The position numbers were made by a program, and so were the translations under genes. A stretch of 36,361 nucleotides of DNA from Microseira wollei NIES-4236 (GTDB taxonomy: Bacteria; Cyanobacteriota; Cyanobacteriia; Cyanobacteriales; Aerosakkonemataceae), in contig NZ_BLAY01000100.1 in NCBI RefSeq assembly GCF_020521235.1, positions 1 through 36,361 of the forward strand. Direction: 5' to 3'. Under the pieces are notes generated by a model. That model worked only from the letters and a program-made list of their open reading frames with translations, had not been told where the DNA came from and searched no databases. Positions 1-7,830 of this stretch are shown in pieces (the stretch's first letter is position 1; every line of letters starts with the position of its first letter).

Positions 1-149
1 GCCTCCGGTGTTAGGGAGGCTCTGCCTCCGGTGTTAGGGAGGCTCTGCCTCCGGTGTTAGGGAGGCTCTGCCTCCGGTGTTAGGGAGGCTCTGCCTCCGG
101 TGTTAGGGAGGCTCTGCCTCCGGTGTTAGGGAGGCTCTGCCTCCGGTGT
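1..149. repeat. 23-bp tandem repeat upstream of cpcE
   Basis: Six exact head-to-tail copies of a 23-bp unit (starts 1, 24, 47, 70, 93, 116) plus a partial seventh, probably continuing left of the window. The unit contains GCCTCC and GGAGGC in inverted orientation, so each repeat, and each junction (GGAGGC-TCT-GCCTCC), can fold into a short hairpin. The array runs to within about 25 bases of the cpcE start, so it lies in the 5' leader or in the intergenic region to an upstream gene. A related palindrome (GGAGGCAGAGCCTCC) is at 26506-26520. Confidence 0.97.
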
Positions 150-172
150 TTGCAGCTTGCCCGGAGAATAAA

Positions 173-1012
173 ATGTCTGAGTTGGAAAATCTGGAAGCAT
201 TTGAAGCGGATGCATCGGGAAATGGTGAGTCTTTAACCGTCCTTGCAGCGATCGCCAATTTAACCGGCACGGATCGCGGTCAGCGGTATTATGCTGCCTG
301 GTGGCTGGGTCGATTTCGCGTCCGGACTCCGGAAGCCGTCGATGCTTTAATTGCTACCCTGTCGGATGAAAGCGATCTTACCCCCGATGGCGGCTACCCA
401 CTGCGGCGCAATTCTGCCAGGGCGCTGGGTAAATTGGGAGATGCACGCGCAGTTCCAGCATTAATCGAATGTTTGGACTGCACAGATTTTTACGTGCGAG
501 AAGCGGCGGCGCAGTCGTTGGGAATGTTGGGCGATCGCGCAGCCGTGCCAAAATTAATCCAACTGCTGGATGGGGGACTAGAAGCTGCACAACCAATTCC
601 AGGCTGTCCCCACTTGGCACAACCCTACGATGCCATCTTGGAAGCCTTGGGGGCATTGGAAGCAGCAGAAGCATTTTCGCGGATTGAGCCGTTCTTGAAG
701 CATCCAACGGCAGTGGTTCAGTATTCCGCCGCAAGGGCGCTGTATCAATTAACGCAAGATAACCTGTATGGCGATCGCTTGATAGAAGCATTGGCAAACG
801 ATAAACTGCAACTGCGTCGCTCGGCGCTAACGGATTTGGGAGCGATTGGGTATTTGCCAGCAGCGGAAGCGATCGCTCAAACTCACGCCGAAAACAGCCT
901 CAAATTGATTGCGCTCAAAGGACTCTTAGAACATCAAATCGATCGCTCTCCTTTCGATCGATTATCCGAGGGCGCTATCCGGGTGATGGCGTTAATGGAC
1001 GATCTGCTGTAG
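173..1012 (+). CDS. cpcE: CpcE, phycocyanobilin lyase alpha subunit
   Basis: 279-aa HEAT-repeat protein. In the known family, CpcE forms a heterodimer with CpcF that attaches phycocyanobilin to the alpha subunit of C-phycocyanin. Visible hallmarks: the early block TGTDRGQRYYAAWWLG, then GGYPLRRNSARALGKLGD and DFYVREAAAQSLGMLGD HEAT units, and the C-terminal GAIGYLPAAEAIAQT / ENSLKLIALKG segment typical of CpcE. A GTG 27 bases upstream is in frame but lies inside the tandem repeat; ATG 173 is preceded by GGAG at good spacing, so I chose it. cpcF follows 97 bp downstream on the same strand. cpcBA are not in the window and may lie to the left. Confidence 0.93.
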   Translation: MSELENLEAFEADASGNGESLTVLAAIANLTGTDRGQRYYAAWWLGRFRVRTPEAVDALIATLSDESDLTPDGGYPLRRNSARALGKLGDARAVPALIECLDCTDFYVREAAAQSLGMLGDRAAVPKLIQLLDGGLEAAQPIPGCPHLAQPYDAILEALGALEAAEAFSRIEPFLKHPTAVVQYSAARALYQLTQDNLYGDRLIEALANDKLQLRRSALTDLGAIGYLPAAEAIAQTHAENSLKLIALKGLLEHQIDRSPFDRLSEGAIRVMALMDDLL

Positions 1013-1054
1013 CACCGGCTGGTTTAAAATTTGAAGAAGATCTTAAAAAATTCA

Positions 1055-1084
1055 GGCGGCTAGAACCTTCAACCTTCAGCCGCC
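1055..1084 (+). promoter_or_regulatory. Hairpin between cpcE and cpcF
   Basis: GGCGGCT (1055-1061) pairs perfectly with AGCCGCC (1078-1084) around a 16-nt loop. There is no T-run after it, so it is more likely an intercistronic processing or stability element than a strong terminator; that role is inference. Confidence 0.5.
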
Positions 1085-1109
1085 CAACATTTAAAATCAT
1101 TCAAAATTT

Positions 1110-1934
1110 ATGACCGTTAACCAAGCCCAAGTCCTCATCCGTGCCGTTGAACAGGCTGATTCCTCAACTCGATTATTAGAAGCTGTCCAGCAACTGTCAG
1201 CCGCCTGTCTAACAGCAGCAATTCCCACCCTGATTGCGGCACTTGGTTACAACAATCCAGGGGCAGCCGTAGCCGCTGTGGATGGGCTGATTCAGATCGG
1301 GGAACCAGCGGTAGTGCCGTTGCTGGAACTGTTGGATGGCTATAACTACGGAGCCAGAGCTTGGGCAATTCGGGCGCTCGCCGGAATAGGCGATCCACGG
1401 GGATTGGAAATGTTGCTCGATGCGGCAAAAAATGACTTTGCCCTCAGCGTCCGACGGGCAGCCGCCAGGGGATTGGGTAAAATACGTTGGGAAGAATTAC
1501 CAACCGAGCAAGTCCAACCCGCCCAGGAGAGGGCGCTAGAAGCCCTGCTGCAAGTGTCCCAAGATCCGGAATGGGTGGTGCGCTATGCAGCAGTAACCGG
1601 GTTGCAGGAATTAGCCAAGTTTCTCACCCTCTCCCACATCGATTCCGCACTGCAAATCCTGGCACATTTCGATCGCCGCGTAGAAGACGAGGACAATCTG
1701 GCTGTCATCGCCCGGATTTGGCTGGCGCAGAAAGAAATTCGGGATTATACCACAGAGATACTGGAAAGTCAACCTGCTGAAATTGTTAGCAACCTGGTGA
1801 GCGCGCTCGACTTTGATTGGCAAGCAACCTTAGAAAAGCTATATGCTCGCAAGCGTCGGGAAGAACCCCTGCAAGAGGGAGATCCGCGCAAGTTTCGCGA
1901 GTTGGCGGCGGCGATTTCTCGCGCGATCGCTTAG
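1110..1934 (+). CDS. cpcF: CpcF, phycocyanobilin lyase beta subunit
   Basis: 274-aa HEAT-repeat protein, partner of CpcE in chromophore attachment to phycocyanin alpha. Recognisable CpcF segments: AVEQADSSTRLLEAVQQL near the N-terminus, LIAALGYNNPGAAVAAVDGLIQIG, LLDGYNYGARAWAIRALAGIGDPRGLE, DFALSVRRAAARGLGKIRW and DPEWVVRYAAVTGLQEL. The position directly after cpcE supports CpcF over the related PecF, and the PecF isomerase motif with adjacent His and Cys is not seen. A strong hairpin terminator follows at 1983. Confidence 0.92.
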   Translation: MTVNQAQVLIRAVEQADSSTRLLEAVQQLSAACLTAAIPTLIAALGYNNPGAAVAAVDGLIQIGEPAVVPLLELLDGYNYGARAWAIRALAGIGDPRGLEMLLDAAKNDFALSVRRAAARGLGKIRWEELPTEQVQPAQERALEALLQVSQDPEWVVRYAAVTGLQELAKFLTLSHIDSALQILAHFDRRVEDEDNLAVIARIWLAQKEIRDYTTEILESQPAEIVSNLVSALDFDWQATLEKLYARKRREEPLQEGDPRKFRELAAAISRAIA

Positions 1935-1982
1935 CTTCAAGCCCTCCATTGCACAATTGAAACATCAGCTTAATTGCGCCGT

Positions 1983-2022
1983 ATTTCATCCCAGAACGAA
2001 CATGTCTGGGATGAAATAGCTT
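1983..2022 (+). terminator. Terminator after cpcF
   Basis: Perfect 13-bp inverted repeat, ATTTCATCCCAGA (1983-1995) and TCTGGGATGAAAT (2005-2017), with a 9-nt loop. It is followed by AGCTTTTATT. It lies 49 bp after the cpcF stop and separates cpcEF from the next gene. Confidence 0.75.
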
Positions 2023-2180
2023 TTATTGAAAATTGTAACTCTATCCCAAGAATCATTAAAGAATATCAATAGGTTAGTGGGGTAGGAAGTTATGATTAAA
2101 TTAGCCCCAGTCAGGTTTTTGTAGTAAGTCGGCTGTCTAAAAAAAAGACTATACAAAACTTGATTTAGGGTAAAAAACTT

Positions 2181-4349
2181 ATGAAAGCCAATCTATTTGA
2201 CGCCGCTTACTACAGAGCCGTCAATCCGGATTTGGTGGCAGCCGGACTGAAAACAGACAGGCAATTATTTGCCCATTTTAAGAACTTTGGAATCAACCAA
2301 GGGCGAGCTTTCTCACCGTTTGTAAACCTGAAATATTATCGCGAGAGTAACCCAGATTTAATCGCAGCAGGACTGAAAACAAATTTTCAACTTTACGAGC
2401 ATCTACAGAAGACAGGGCTAGCAGAAGGACGGAGGTTTTCGCCTTGGGTGGATTTAGACTTTTATCTGGCAGCTAACCCAGATTTAGAGCGAGCTTTTAA
2501 AGGCGATCGCATTCAAGCTTTTGAGCATCTGCAACAGTTTGGTCTAGCCGAAGGACGGCACTTCTCGCCTTGGGTGGATGTAGACTTTTATCTGGCGGCT
2601 AACCCAGATTTAAATGCCAGGTTGAAGGGCGATCGCGCAAAAGCTTTTGAGCATCTGCAAAGGTTTGGTCTAGGCGAAGGGCGTCGGTTCTCGCCAGTGG
2701 TGGATTTAGACTTTTATCTGGGGGATAACCCGGATCTGTTGCAGGCTTTTGGGAGCGATCGCCAACGCAGTTTCGAGCATTTGCAAACCATAGGCATTGA
2801 CGAAGGACGGCGATTTTCTCTCACCTTCGAGCCAACTTACTATCGGCAGGTCAATCCCGACTTAGCTGCGGCTAATTTAAATAACAGACAGCTGCTGCAA
2901 CACTTCCAACTGTATGGCCTAGATGAAGGACGCTCTGCTTCAGAATTTTTCGATCTGCCTTTCTACCGCAAGATTAACCCGGATTTAGTCGCAGCAGGTT
3001 TAAATAACAGAGAACTATTCCAACACTTTGTTCTAACTCGTCAAACCGAACCTCAGCGTTGGCCTTTCGATGGTTTTTCTGCTGTAGCCTATCTGGATGT
3101 TAACCCCGATGTGAAACAAGCGGTAGAAAGGGGATCTGTTAGTTCCGCTTTTGAACACTATTTCAATAGTGGTGCTGCTGAAGGTCGCCCGATCAGAATT
3201 ATCCCAAACCCAGAGCCAGATGGCATCATCGGCGGTCGTAAAATGTCCGGTCGGGGTTATGACTGGTTTGGCACTTCAGTAGCGATGCTGGGTAATAACA
3301 TACTCGTCGGATCGCCCGGTAACGACACCCGCTCCTATCAATACTATAAAGAGCAATTCCAAAACTTCTACAGTCCTGACTTTGATCTGAGCGGTTTCGA
3401 TGCTGGGGCAGCGTACCTATTCAACGGCACCACGGGCACGCTTCTACAAACTTTCCAGAATCCCGATCCAACAAGAGGTTACTTTGGCTCAAAGGTGGCA
3501 ACAGCGGGCAACAACGTTTTGATTGGAGGGGCAGAAGCTGTTTACTTGTTCGACAGCGTCACGGGAAATCACTTGCAGACTTTCCTGTCCCCTACTCGAG
3601 TAGAATATGACCGATTCGGCTCAAGCATGACAGCAGCGGGCAATAGTGTCCTGATTGGAGCGCCTAGTAAAAACACGAGTGCCTATAGTGCGGGAGCTGC
3701 CTACCTGTTCGACAGCGTGACGGGAAATCTCCTGCAAACCTTTAACAATCCCACTCCCGCACCAGAGGACTACTTCGGCTCCTCAGTAGCAGCAGTGGGC
3801 AACAACGTCCTGATTGCAGCCCCTGGTGACGACGCGGGGGCTAACGACGCGGGTGTCGCCTACCTGTTCGATGGGGTGACGGGGAATCTGCTGCAAACTT
3901 TCAACAACCCCACTGCCGCAGAAAACGATCGATTTGGCACTGCTGTGGCGATGGTGGGCAACAAAGTCCTGATGGCAGCCCCTGGTGACGACGCGGGGGC
4001 TAACGACGCGGGTGTCGCCTACCTGTTTGATGGGGTGACGGGGAATCTGCTGCAAACTTTTAACAACCCCACTGCCGCAGAAGGCGACTACTTCGGCTCC
4101 TCAGTAGCAGCAGCTGGCAACAAAGTCCTAATTGCAGCCCCTGGTGACGATACAGCTGGTTTTCACGCTGGGGCAGCTTACTTGTTCGATGCTACTACTG
4201 GTGCCCTGTTGCAAACGCTAACTTTGCAAAACCCAACTGGATATAATTTCGGCTCCTCCCTGGCATTGATTGGGAACCATGCCGCGATCGGAGCCTCCTA
4301 CGAAACAGTAGGTGGCTTCTATGGTGCTGGCGCAGTCTACCTGTTCTAG
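2181..4349 (+). CDS. NPDL-repeat / seven-blade FG-GAP propeller protein
   Basis: 722 aa, two repeat regions. Residues about 5-345 hold eight units of about 41-44 aa of the form F-D-x-x-x-Y-x-x-x-NPDL ... FEHLxxxGLxEGRxFSP. Residues about 370-722 hold seven units with FGSSVAxxGNxVLIxAPGDD ... GAAYLFDxxTGxLLQTFxNP, which match FG-GAP-type beta-propeller blades. Seven units suggest one closed seven-blade propeller. Asp-rich loops (PGDDAGANDAG) look able to bind Ca2+ as in integrin-like propellers (inference). No classical signal peptide is visible (MKANLFDAAYY), so location is uncertain; N-terminal repeats of this kind are common in large cyanobacterial surface proteins. Blades 4 and 5 are almost identical. 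The gene is convergent with thf1, 10 bp away. Role unknown. Confidence 0.8.
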   Translation: MKANLFDAAYYRAVNPDLVAAGLKTDRQLFAHFKNFGINQGRAFSPFVNLKYYRESNPDLIAAGLKTNFQLYEHLQKTGLAEGRRFSPWVDLDFYLAANPDLERAFKGDRIQAFEHLQQFGLAEGRHFSPWVDVDFYLAANPDLNARLKGDRAKAFEHLQRFGLGEGRRFSPVVDLDFYLGDNPDLLQAFGSDRQRSFEHLQTIGIDEGRRFSLTFEPTYYRQVNPDLAAANLNNRQLLQHFQLYGLDEGRSASEFFDLPFYRKINPDLVAAGLNNRELFQHFVLTRQTEPQRWPFDGFSAVAYLDVNPDVKQAVERGSVSSAFEHYFNSGAAEGRPIRIIPNPEPDGIIGGRKMSGRGYDWFGTSVAMLGNNILVGSPGNDTRSYQYYKEQFQNFYSPDFDLSGFDAGAAYLFNGTTGTLLQTFQNPDPTRGYFGSKVATAGNNVLIGGAEAVYLFDSVTGNHLQTFLSPTRVEYDRFGSSMTAAGNSVLIGAPSKNTSAYSAGAAYLFDSVTGNLLQTFNNPTPAPEDYFGSSVAAVGNNVLIAAPGDDAGANDAGVAYLFDGVTGNLLQTFNNPTAAENDRFGTAVAMVGNKVLMAAPGDDAGANDAGVAYLFDGVTGNLLQTFNNPTAAEGDYFGSSVAAAGNKVLIAAPGDDTAGFHAGAAYLFDATTGALLQTLTLQNPTGYNFGSSLALIGNHAAIGASYETVGGFYGAGAVYLF
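3816..4083 (+). repeat. Near-identical 159-bp blade duplication
   Basis: About 108 bp from 3816 recur 159 bp (53 codons) later at 3975 with only a few substitutions, within the propeller gene. The exact blade length and near identity point to recent duplication or gene conversion of one blade. Confidence 0.85.
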
Positions 4350-4359
4350 CTGGCAGCTA

Positions 4360-5088
4360 CTAACTCCCAGGCGTGTCGGTGGGTTCTTTTTGACCACCGG
4401 GGGGAGCAACTACCACACCTTTATCAGCGGCACGTTGCTCGCGTTTTTTGCGCTCGGCTTTGAGCATATCTTCCATCAGCAGACGCGCCTGAGCCATTTT
4501 GTCTAAATTGCTGCGGTAAAGCTCGAGGTCTTTTTGCATTTTATCTGCTGGCAGGTGCAACCCCGTACCGATTTTGTTGAGCGCCTCATTCAGCAGCTTG
4601 GTATCTTTTACCAGATCGGGGTCGGCTTGTTCTAGCAGAGTGTACAAGCCAACGGCAAACAAACGGCTGTATTTAAATTTAGGATTGCTGGCGATCGCTG
4701 GCAAATGTTTCTCTAGGTCGCCATCTCCTAAAGCAGCCGATTGGCTCAACCCGGCAATTATATCAGCCCCCCGTTGACGTGAAGCCATTTCAAGAAGCCG
4801 TTGGGCATCCTGGCGATATTGTTGCGGTTCGTACCCCACAGCCTGACACAGGGCATCAAACATCCTATCTTTATCCGCTTCTGGTCGATAGCCTTGCATG
4901 AAGCGCTCAAATGTCGTCACTACACCCAGCGCGTAGATTGGGTCGTACTGAAAGTCAACATTAACCGAGAGCAAGTGCATCTCTACCATCAATTCCTCTA
5001 CCACCCGCCGGTAGATCGAATTGATCGGACGAGTGTGAAGGCTGTAGAAAGATCGCTTGGTATCTGAGACAGTGCGGACGTTATTCAC
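4360..5088 (-). CDS. thf1: Thf1/Psb29, thylakoid formation protein
   Basis: 242 aa. The N-terminus MNNVRTVSDTKRSFYSLHT followed by RPINSIYRRVVEELMVEMHLL and the block YDPIYALGVVTTFERFMQGYRPE are diagnostic of the Thf1/Psb29 family, needed for thylakoid formation, photosystem II turnover and FtsH stability in cyanobacteria and plants. The C-terminal part (residues about 180-225) is charged and helical, likely coiled coil, ending in a low-complexity Pro/Gly tail. Length fits the family. It is transcribed toward the propeller gene and has about 240 bp of leader DNA before a repeat-rich gap. Confidence 0.95.
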   Translation of the reverse strand: MNNVRTVSDTKRSFYSLHTRPINSIYRRVVEELMVEMHLLSVNVDFQYDPIYALGVVTTFERFMQGYRPEADKDRMFDALCQAVGYEPQQYRQDAQRLLEMASRQRGADIIAGLSQSAALGDGDLEKHLPAIASNPKFKYSRLFAVGLYTLLEQADPDLVKDTKLLNEALNKIGTGLHLPADKMQKDLELYRSNLDKMAQARLLMEDMLKAERKKREQRAADKGVVVAPPGGQKEPTDTPGS

Positions 5089-5135
5089 AGAAAGAATTTT
5101 ATGCTGGTTTAATTTTTATTGTCGCGTTTAAGAGT

Positions 5136-5184
5136 CCCTTTGCCAAGGCGATTCCGTTTGAGACAAGATCGCCTTGACAAAGGG
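5136..5184. repeat. Long inverted repeat upstream of thf1
   Basis: CCCTTTGCCAAGGCGAT (5136-5152) and ATCGCCTTGACAAAGGG (5168-5184) pair at 16 of 17 positions around a 15-nt loop. There is no clear T-run on either side. It could be a regulatory palindrome for thf1 (start at 5088) or a dispersed repeat. Confidence 0.7.
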
Positions 5185-5326
5185 AGATATTCCTCTCGCT
5201 TTTGCCGATCGGGTAAAATGCTCAACTTCAATGTGATGATTTACCCCCAGGTTTTGATGCCGCGAATTTTGGCAAAATCGCCTCAATTATAGACGGCAAG
5301 CGATCTTGAGCCGTTGATCGCATAAT

Positions 5327-5617
5327 CAGGACTTACGCTCGTGCCCCGAACAGCGGTAGCCGTTTGGATCGAGTTGCGCGTACGCATCAACAAAGCCGTC
5401 GCCTAAATCTTTTTTGGCGCTACCAAGCCAACTATGGGATCTTCCGATTCTCGCTGCCAATTGCTTGCCGTGGATCCTACCATGGGGTGTCCCAGTGTCC
5501 TTAGCCTCTTTGCGTCAGAGCCTCCTCTTCAAGGTGCGCCTCCCCTACAAAAAATCGTTGGTTTGGAACAGATCAAGGTCGAAAAAGGGTTTCTGGCCTC
5601 GTCCTGCGTAAGTCCTG
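5327..5617. mobile_element. 291-bp element with AGGACTTACGC ends
   Basis: CAGGACTTACGC at 5327-5338 is exactly inverted at 5606-5617. The ends match those of the element at 10207-10308, so this is one family of small non-autonomous elements or a decayed IS. No credible transposase reading frame is seen inside, and no clear target duplication flanks it. The right flank can be read LLPEVLQQLDEFVAQTLG-stop (5618-5674), which looks like a protein C-terminus and may be the remnant of an interrupted gene; I cannot identify it. Confidence 0.75.
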
Positions 5618-5673
5618 TTGCTGCCAGAAGTCTTGCAGCAGCTGGACGAATTTGTTGCTCAAACTTTGGGTTG

Positions 5674-5801
5674 ATATCATGTCCGCGAGAGATCAGTTGT
5701 GTATAGTTGATTGTGCGAAAAAGCGTTTTTTCTCCCCCATCCCCTTTGCTCCCCCATCCCCTTTGCTCTCCAAACGCAACCGATGCAACCGGACACGATA
5801 T
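5674..5801. repeat. 128-bp element with ATATC(A/G)TGTCCG ends
   Basis: ATATCATGTCCG (5674-5685) and CGGACACGATAT (5790-5801) form an 11/12 terminal inverted repeat. Inside, a 17-bp unit (CCCCCATCCCCTTTGCT) occurs twice in tandem (5734, 5751). The same ends recur at 36091-36197 and in part at 17430. Confidence 0.7.
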
Positions 5802-5837
5802 GAGTTAGTTTCTCCCCTGATTTGAACCAGTCGCAAT

Positions 5838-7791
5838 TCATCCTTTTACACAAACAACCTGCTTCAAAGTTGCTTCAACTTCGACTAAATCCGATTGATT
5901 TTTCATCACCTCGTCTATCGGCTTATAAGCAGCGGGAATTTCATCGATAATACCCGGATCTTTGCGGCATTCTACACCCTTAGTTTGCTCGATCAGATCG
6001 TCAAGCGTATAGACATTTTTCGCCCGCGCGCGAGACATCAACCTGCCCGATCCATGAGCGCAACTGCAATAGCTTTCCGTACAACCTTTCCCTTTGACGA
6101 TGTAAGATTTTGCCCCCATCGAACCGGGAATAATGCCGTAATCTTCAGTTTGCGCCCTCACTGCACCTTTGCGAGTAACGTACACTTGTTCCCCGAAATG
6201 TACTTCTTTTTCCGCATAATTGTGATGGCAATTCACCGAGATTAAAGGCTTAGTTTTCTTCCCACCTGCGAGATGCTTTTCGATGATTCGCACAAAGCGT
6301 TCCATCATGACATCGCGATTATAACGCGCGTAATTTTGTGCCCATTGTAAATCGTGCCAATAGGAGCGAAATTCAGGCGTTCCGGCAATAAAGTAAGCTA
6401 AATCTGGATCTGGCAACCGATTGGATGCCATTTTCGCTAATTCCTTAGCTGTACCAATATGGCACTGGGCGAGCATATTTCCAATGTTACGCGAACCAGA
6501 GTGTAGCATGAGCCAAACAGCGTCTTCTGTATCGAGACAAACTTCTATAAAGTGATTCAATTTGTTACTGATTGCTTAGCTTTTTGTGCAATCGACCAAG
6601 TCATTTCTGCTTGGTTCTATACCTTCGGAGTTCGGTATAGTTCGGAGCACACCTTCATCCTAACCTAATTAGGATGCCCAAGTCCCTCTGCTCTCTACGG
6701 GGCGTTTTACCGCTTCCCTCGGTATTAGCATCTCAGCCTTCACCGATTTGGACGAGTTTTGATTACTGTATTACTACAGTAAGGGGCAATCTTTTACCCC
6801 CGCCGAGAGAACCCATTTGTTTCATCGCTTTACCTTGCAAGTCTTGCACCCCTGGATGTAGTTCCTTGAAATCGCCCCATTTTTGCCAGTTAGTAACTGT
6901 TTTTTCTACCTCCTTATTTTCGGTGAAGCCAGTCGGAATTGCTGCTTCAATATCTAGGCGAATTTTCTTCAGCTTGCCTTCTAATTGAGCAGCCTTAAAT
7001 GGGGTTTTAATTGCCATCATGCCGCAATTGTGAACGAAGACACCAGCTTGCAGCGCGAAGTTGTTGTATCCCGGCACTGTTAGGCAGTATACGTCTTGTT
7101 TTTCTTCCATAGGAATAACGTTTACTACTTTGTGGTTGTCATGTGCCAGATGGTTCAACTTGCAGCTTTTCTGCTGTATTTGGGAGCGATCGCCTATCAA
7201 CTCCGCTCTCTCCCACTCACCTGAATCTGGTTGCTGAATTAATGTATAACCATCTTTATCCATTTTAGAATAAAACGGCATCAAAGATGTCCCTGGTTGC
7301 AGGTTTTGCGCTGCTTCATAACTGCTATCGCGCCGCATAAATTGATGATCTGGCGTACAGATGATTTCCTCATCGTTATCCAAAATCACTTTGACTAATG
7401 GCGCATTTTTTCGGGTCAACTTCGCGGTTGCTTGAGCAGCTACGATTCTTCCGGTTGGAGTACATGCGTAAACAATAAACTCCTCATAACGTGCAGCCAA
7501 TTCTCGAATTCGATAAGATTTACCATCAACTAGGGGAACTAAAGTATCTCCAACAAAACAACCGATATCCACACCCACAGCAGCCGGAATAATTGCATCT
7601 TTCGTGGCAATTACAGAACCCACTAATGCACCTTTTCCTAAGTGAACGTCTGGCATCAACGCCACGTGTTTGAACACAAATGGCAAGGATGCTACGTTCT
7701 TTGCCATTTTGGTTTCTTCTGCGCCAAGGGCGTGGTTCGCCCAAGACAATACCGGGGCTGGTGTTGAAATTTCTAGCTTTTCGTAGGGCAT
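5838..7791 (-). CDS. rtcB: RtcB RNA ligase, split by an intein and a group I intron
   Basis: RtcB joins RNA 2',3'-cyclic or 3'-phosphate ends to 5'-OH ends using GTP and Mn2+ (tRNA splicing/RNA repair). Exon 1 (7791-6796) encodes 77 N-extein residues (VALMPDVHLGKG, AVGVDIG), a 178-aa intein, then 77 C-extein residues from CGMMAIKTPF to MGSLGGG. The frame then runs into a stop inside a 238-nt intron (6795-6558). Exon 2 (6557-5838, 239 aa) resumes at NHFIEVCLD. The product after both splicing steps is 393 aa with metal and catalytic residues D75, C78, N155/H156, H173 (LHSGSRNIG), H265/H266 (NCHHNYAE) and the guanylylated His H322 (SCAHGSGR), numbered in the ligated protein by analogy to E. coli RtcB. 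ATG 7791 is preferred to TTG 7827 because the family starts MPYE. Promoter at 7831-7859. No archease gene is adjacent. Confidence 0.93.
6558..6795 (-). ncRNA. Group I intron in rtcB (238 nt, no ORF)
   Basis: Inserted in phase 0 between GGT (Gly154) and AAT (Asn155). Exon 1 ends GGGGGU; the internal guide GCCCC follows after an 8-nt loop, giving P1 with a U-G pair at the splice site. The four bases before the guide, GAUU, pair with the 3' exon AAUC (P10). P2: ACTGTA-GTAA-TACAGT with a GNRA loop. P4: TCGGT/ACCGA. P6: GGG/CCC with an inner GCG/CGC. P7: GAGCA/TGCTC. P8: ATCCTAA/TTAGGAT. P9: CTATACC/GGTATAG. P9.1: ACCAAG/CTTGGT. P9.2: GATTGC/GCAATC. The last intron base is G. P3 is weaker by eye (GUCC/GGAC). 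Exact removal fuses MGSLGGG to NHFIEV as in other RtcB proteins. No homing endonuclease is encoded. Confidence 0.9.
7027..7560 (-). other. Mini-intein in RtcB (178 aa)
   Basis: Starts at Cys1 (CFVGDTLVPLVDGKSYRI, block A) straight after RtcB AVGVDIG. Block B is EIICTPDHQF with the T-x-x-H signature. NHKVVNVIP marks the return of the Hint fold, VYCLTVPGYNNFAL is block F, and GVFVHN ends with the His-Asn pair of block G, followed by Cys+1 of the C-extein. All residues needed for class 1 protein splicing are present. About 75 residues lie between blocks B and F; no LAGLIDADG or convincing HNH endonuclease is seen, so it looks like a mini-intein that has lost homing. Its insertion point is directly before the metal-binding Cys of RtcB. 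Confidence 0.93.
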
Positions 7792-7830
7792 AACCGTTTG
7801 TTTTCTATCACAGTACTGACGCTGCAATCA

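Noticed and set aside
378-797. 139-aa frame opposite cpcE
   Set aside because: Shadow of the cpcE coding sequence, with no recognisable protein features.
5414-5706. Two small frames inside and after the 291-bp element
   Set aside because: No ribosome site or transposase motif; one crosses the inverted-repeat end. Likely non-coding.
7100-7280. HNH homing endonuclease in the RtcB intein
   Set aside because: The LNHLAHDNHKVV segment has His/Asn residues but matches the normal Hint return motif; no Zn or metal-finger context and the insert is too short.
5838-7827. Two separate genes or a frameshifted rtcB pseudogene
   Set aside because: The gap shows a full group I intron fold with P1/P10 pairings and terminal G, and exact removal rejoins conserved GGG-NHF; no other lesion is present.
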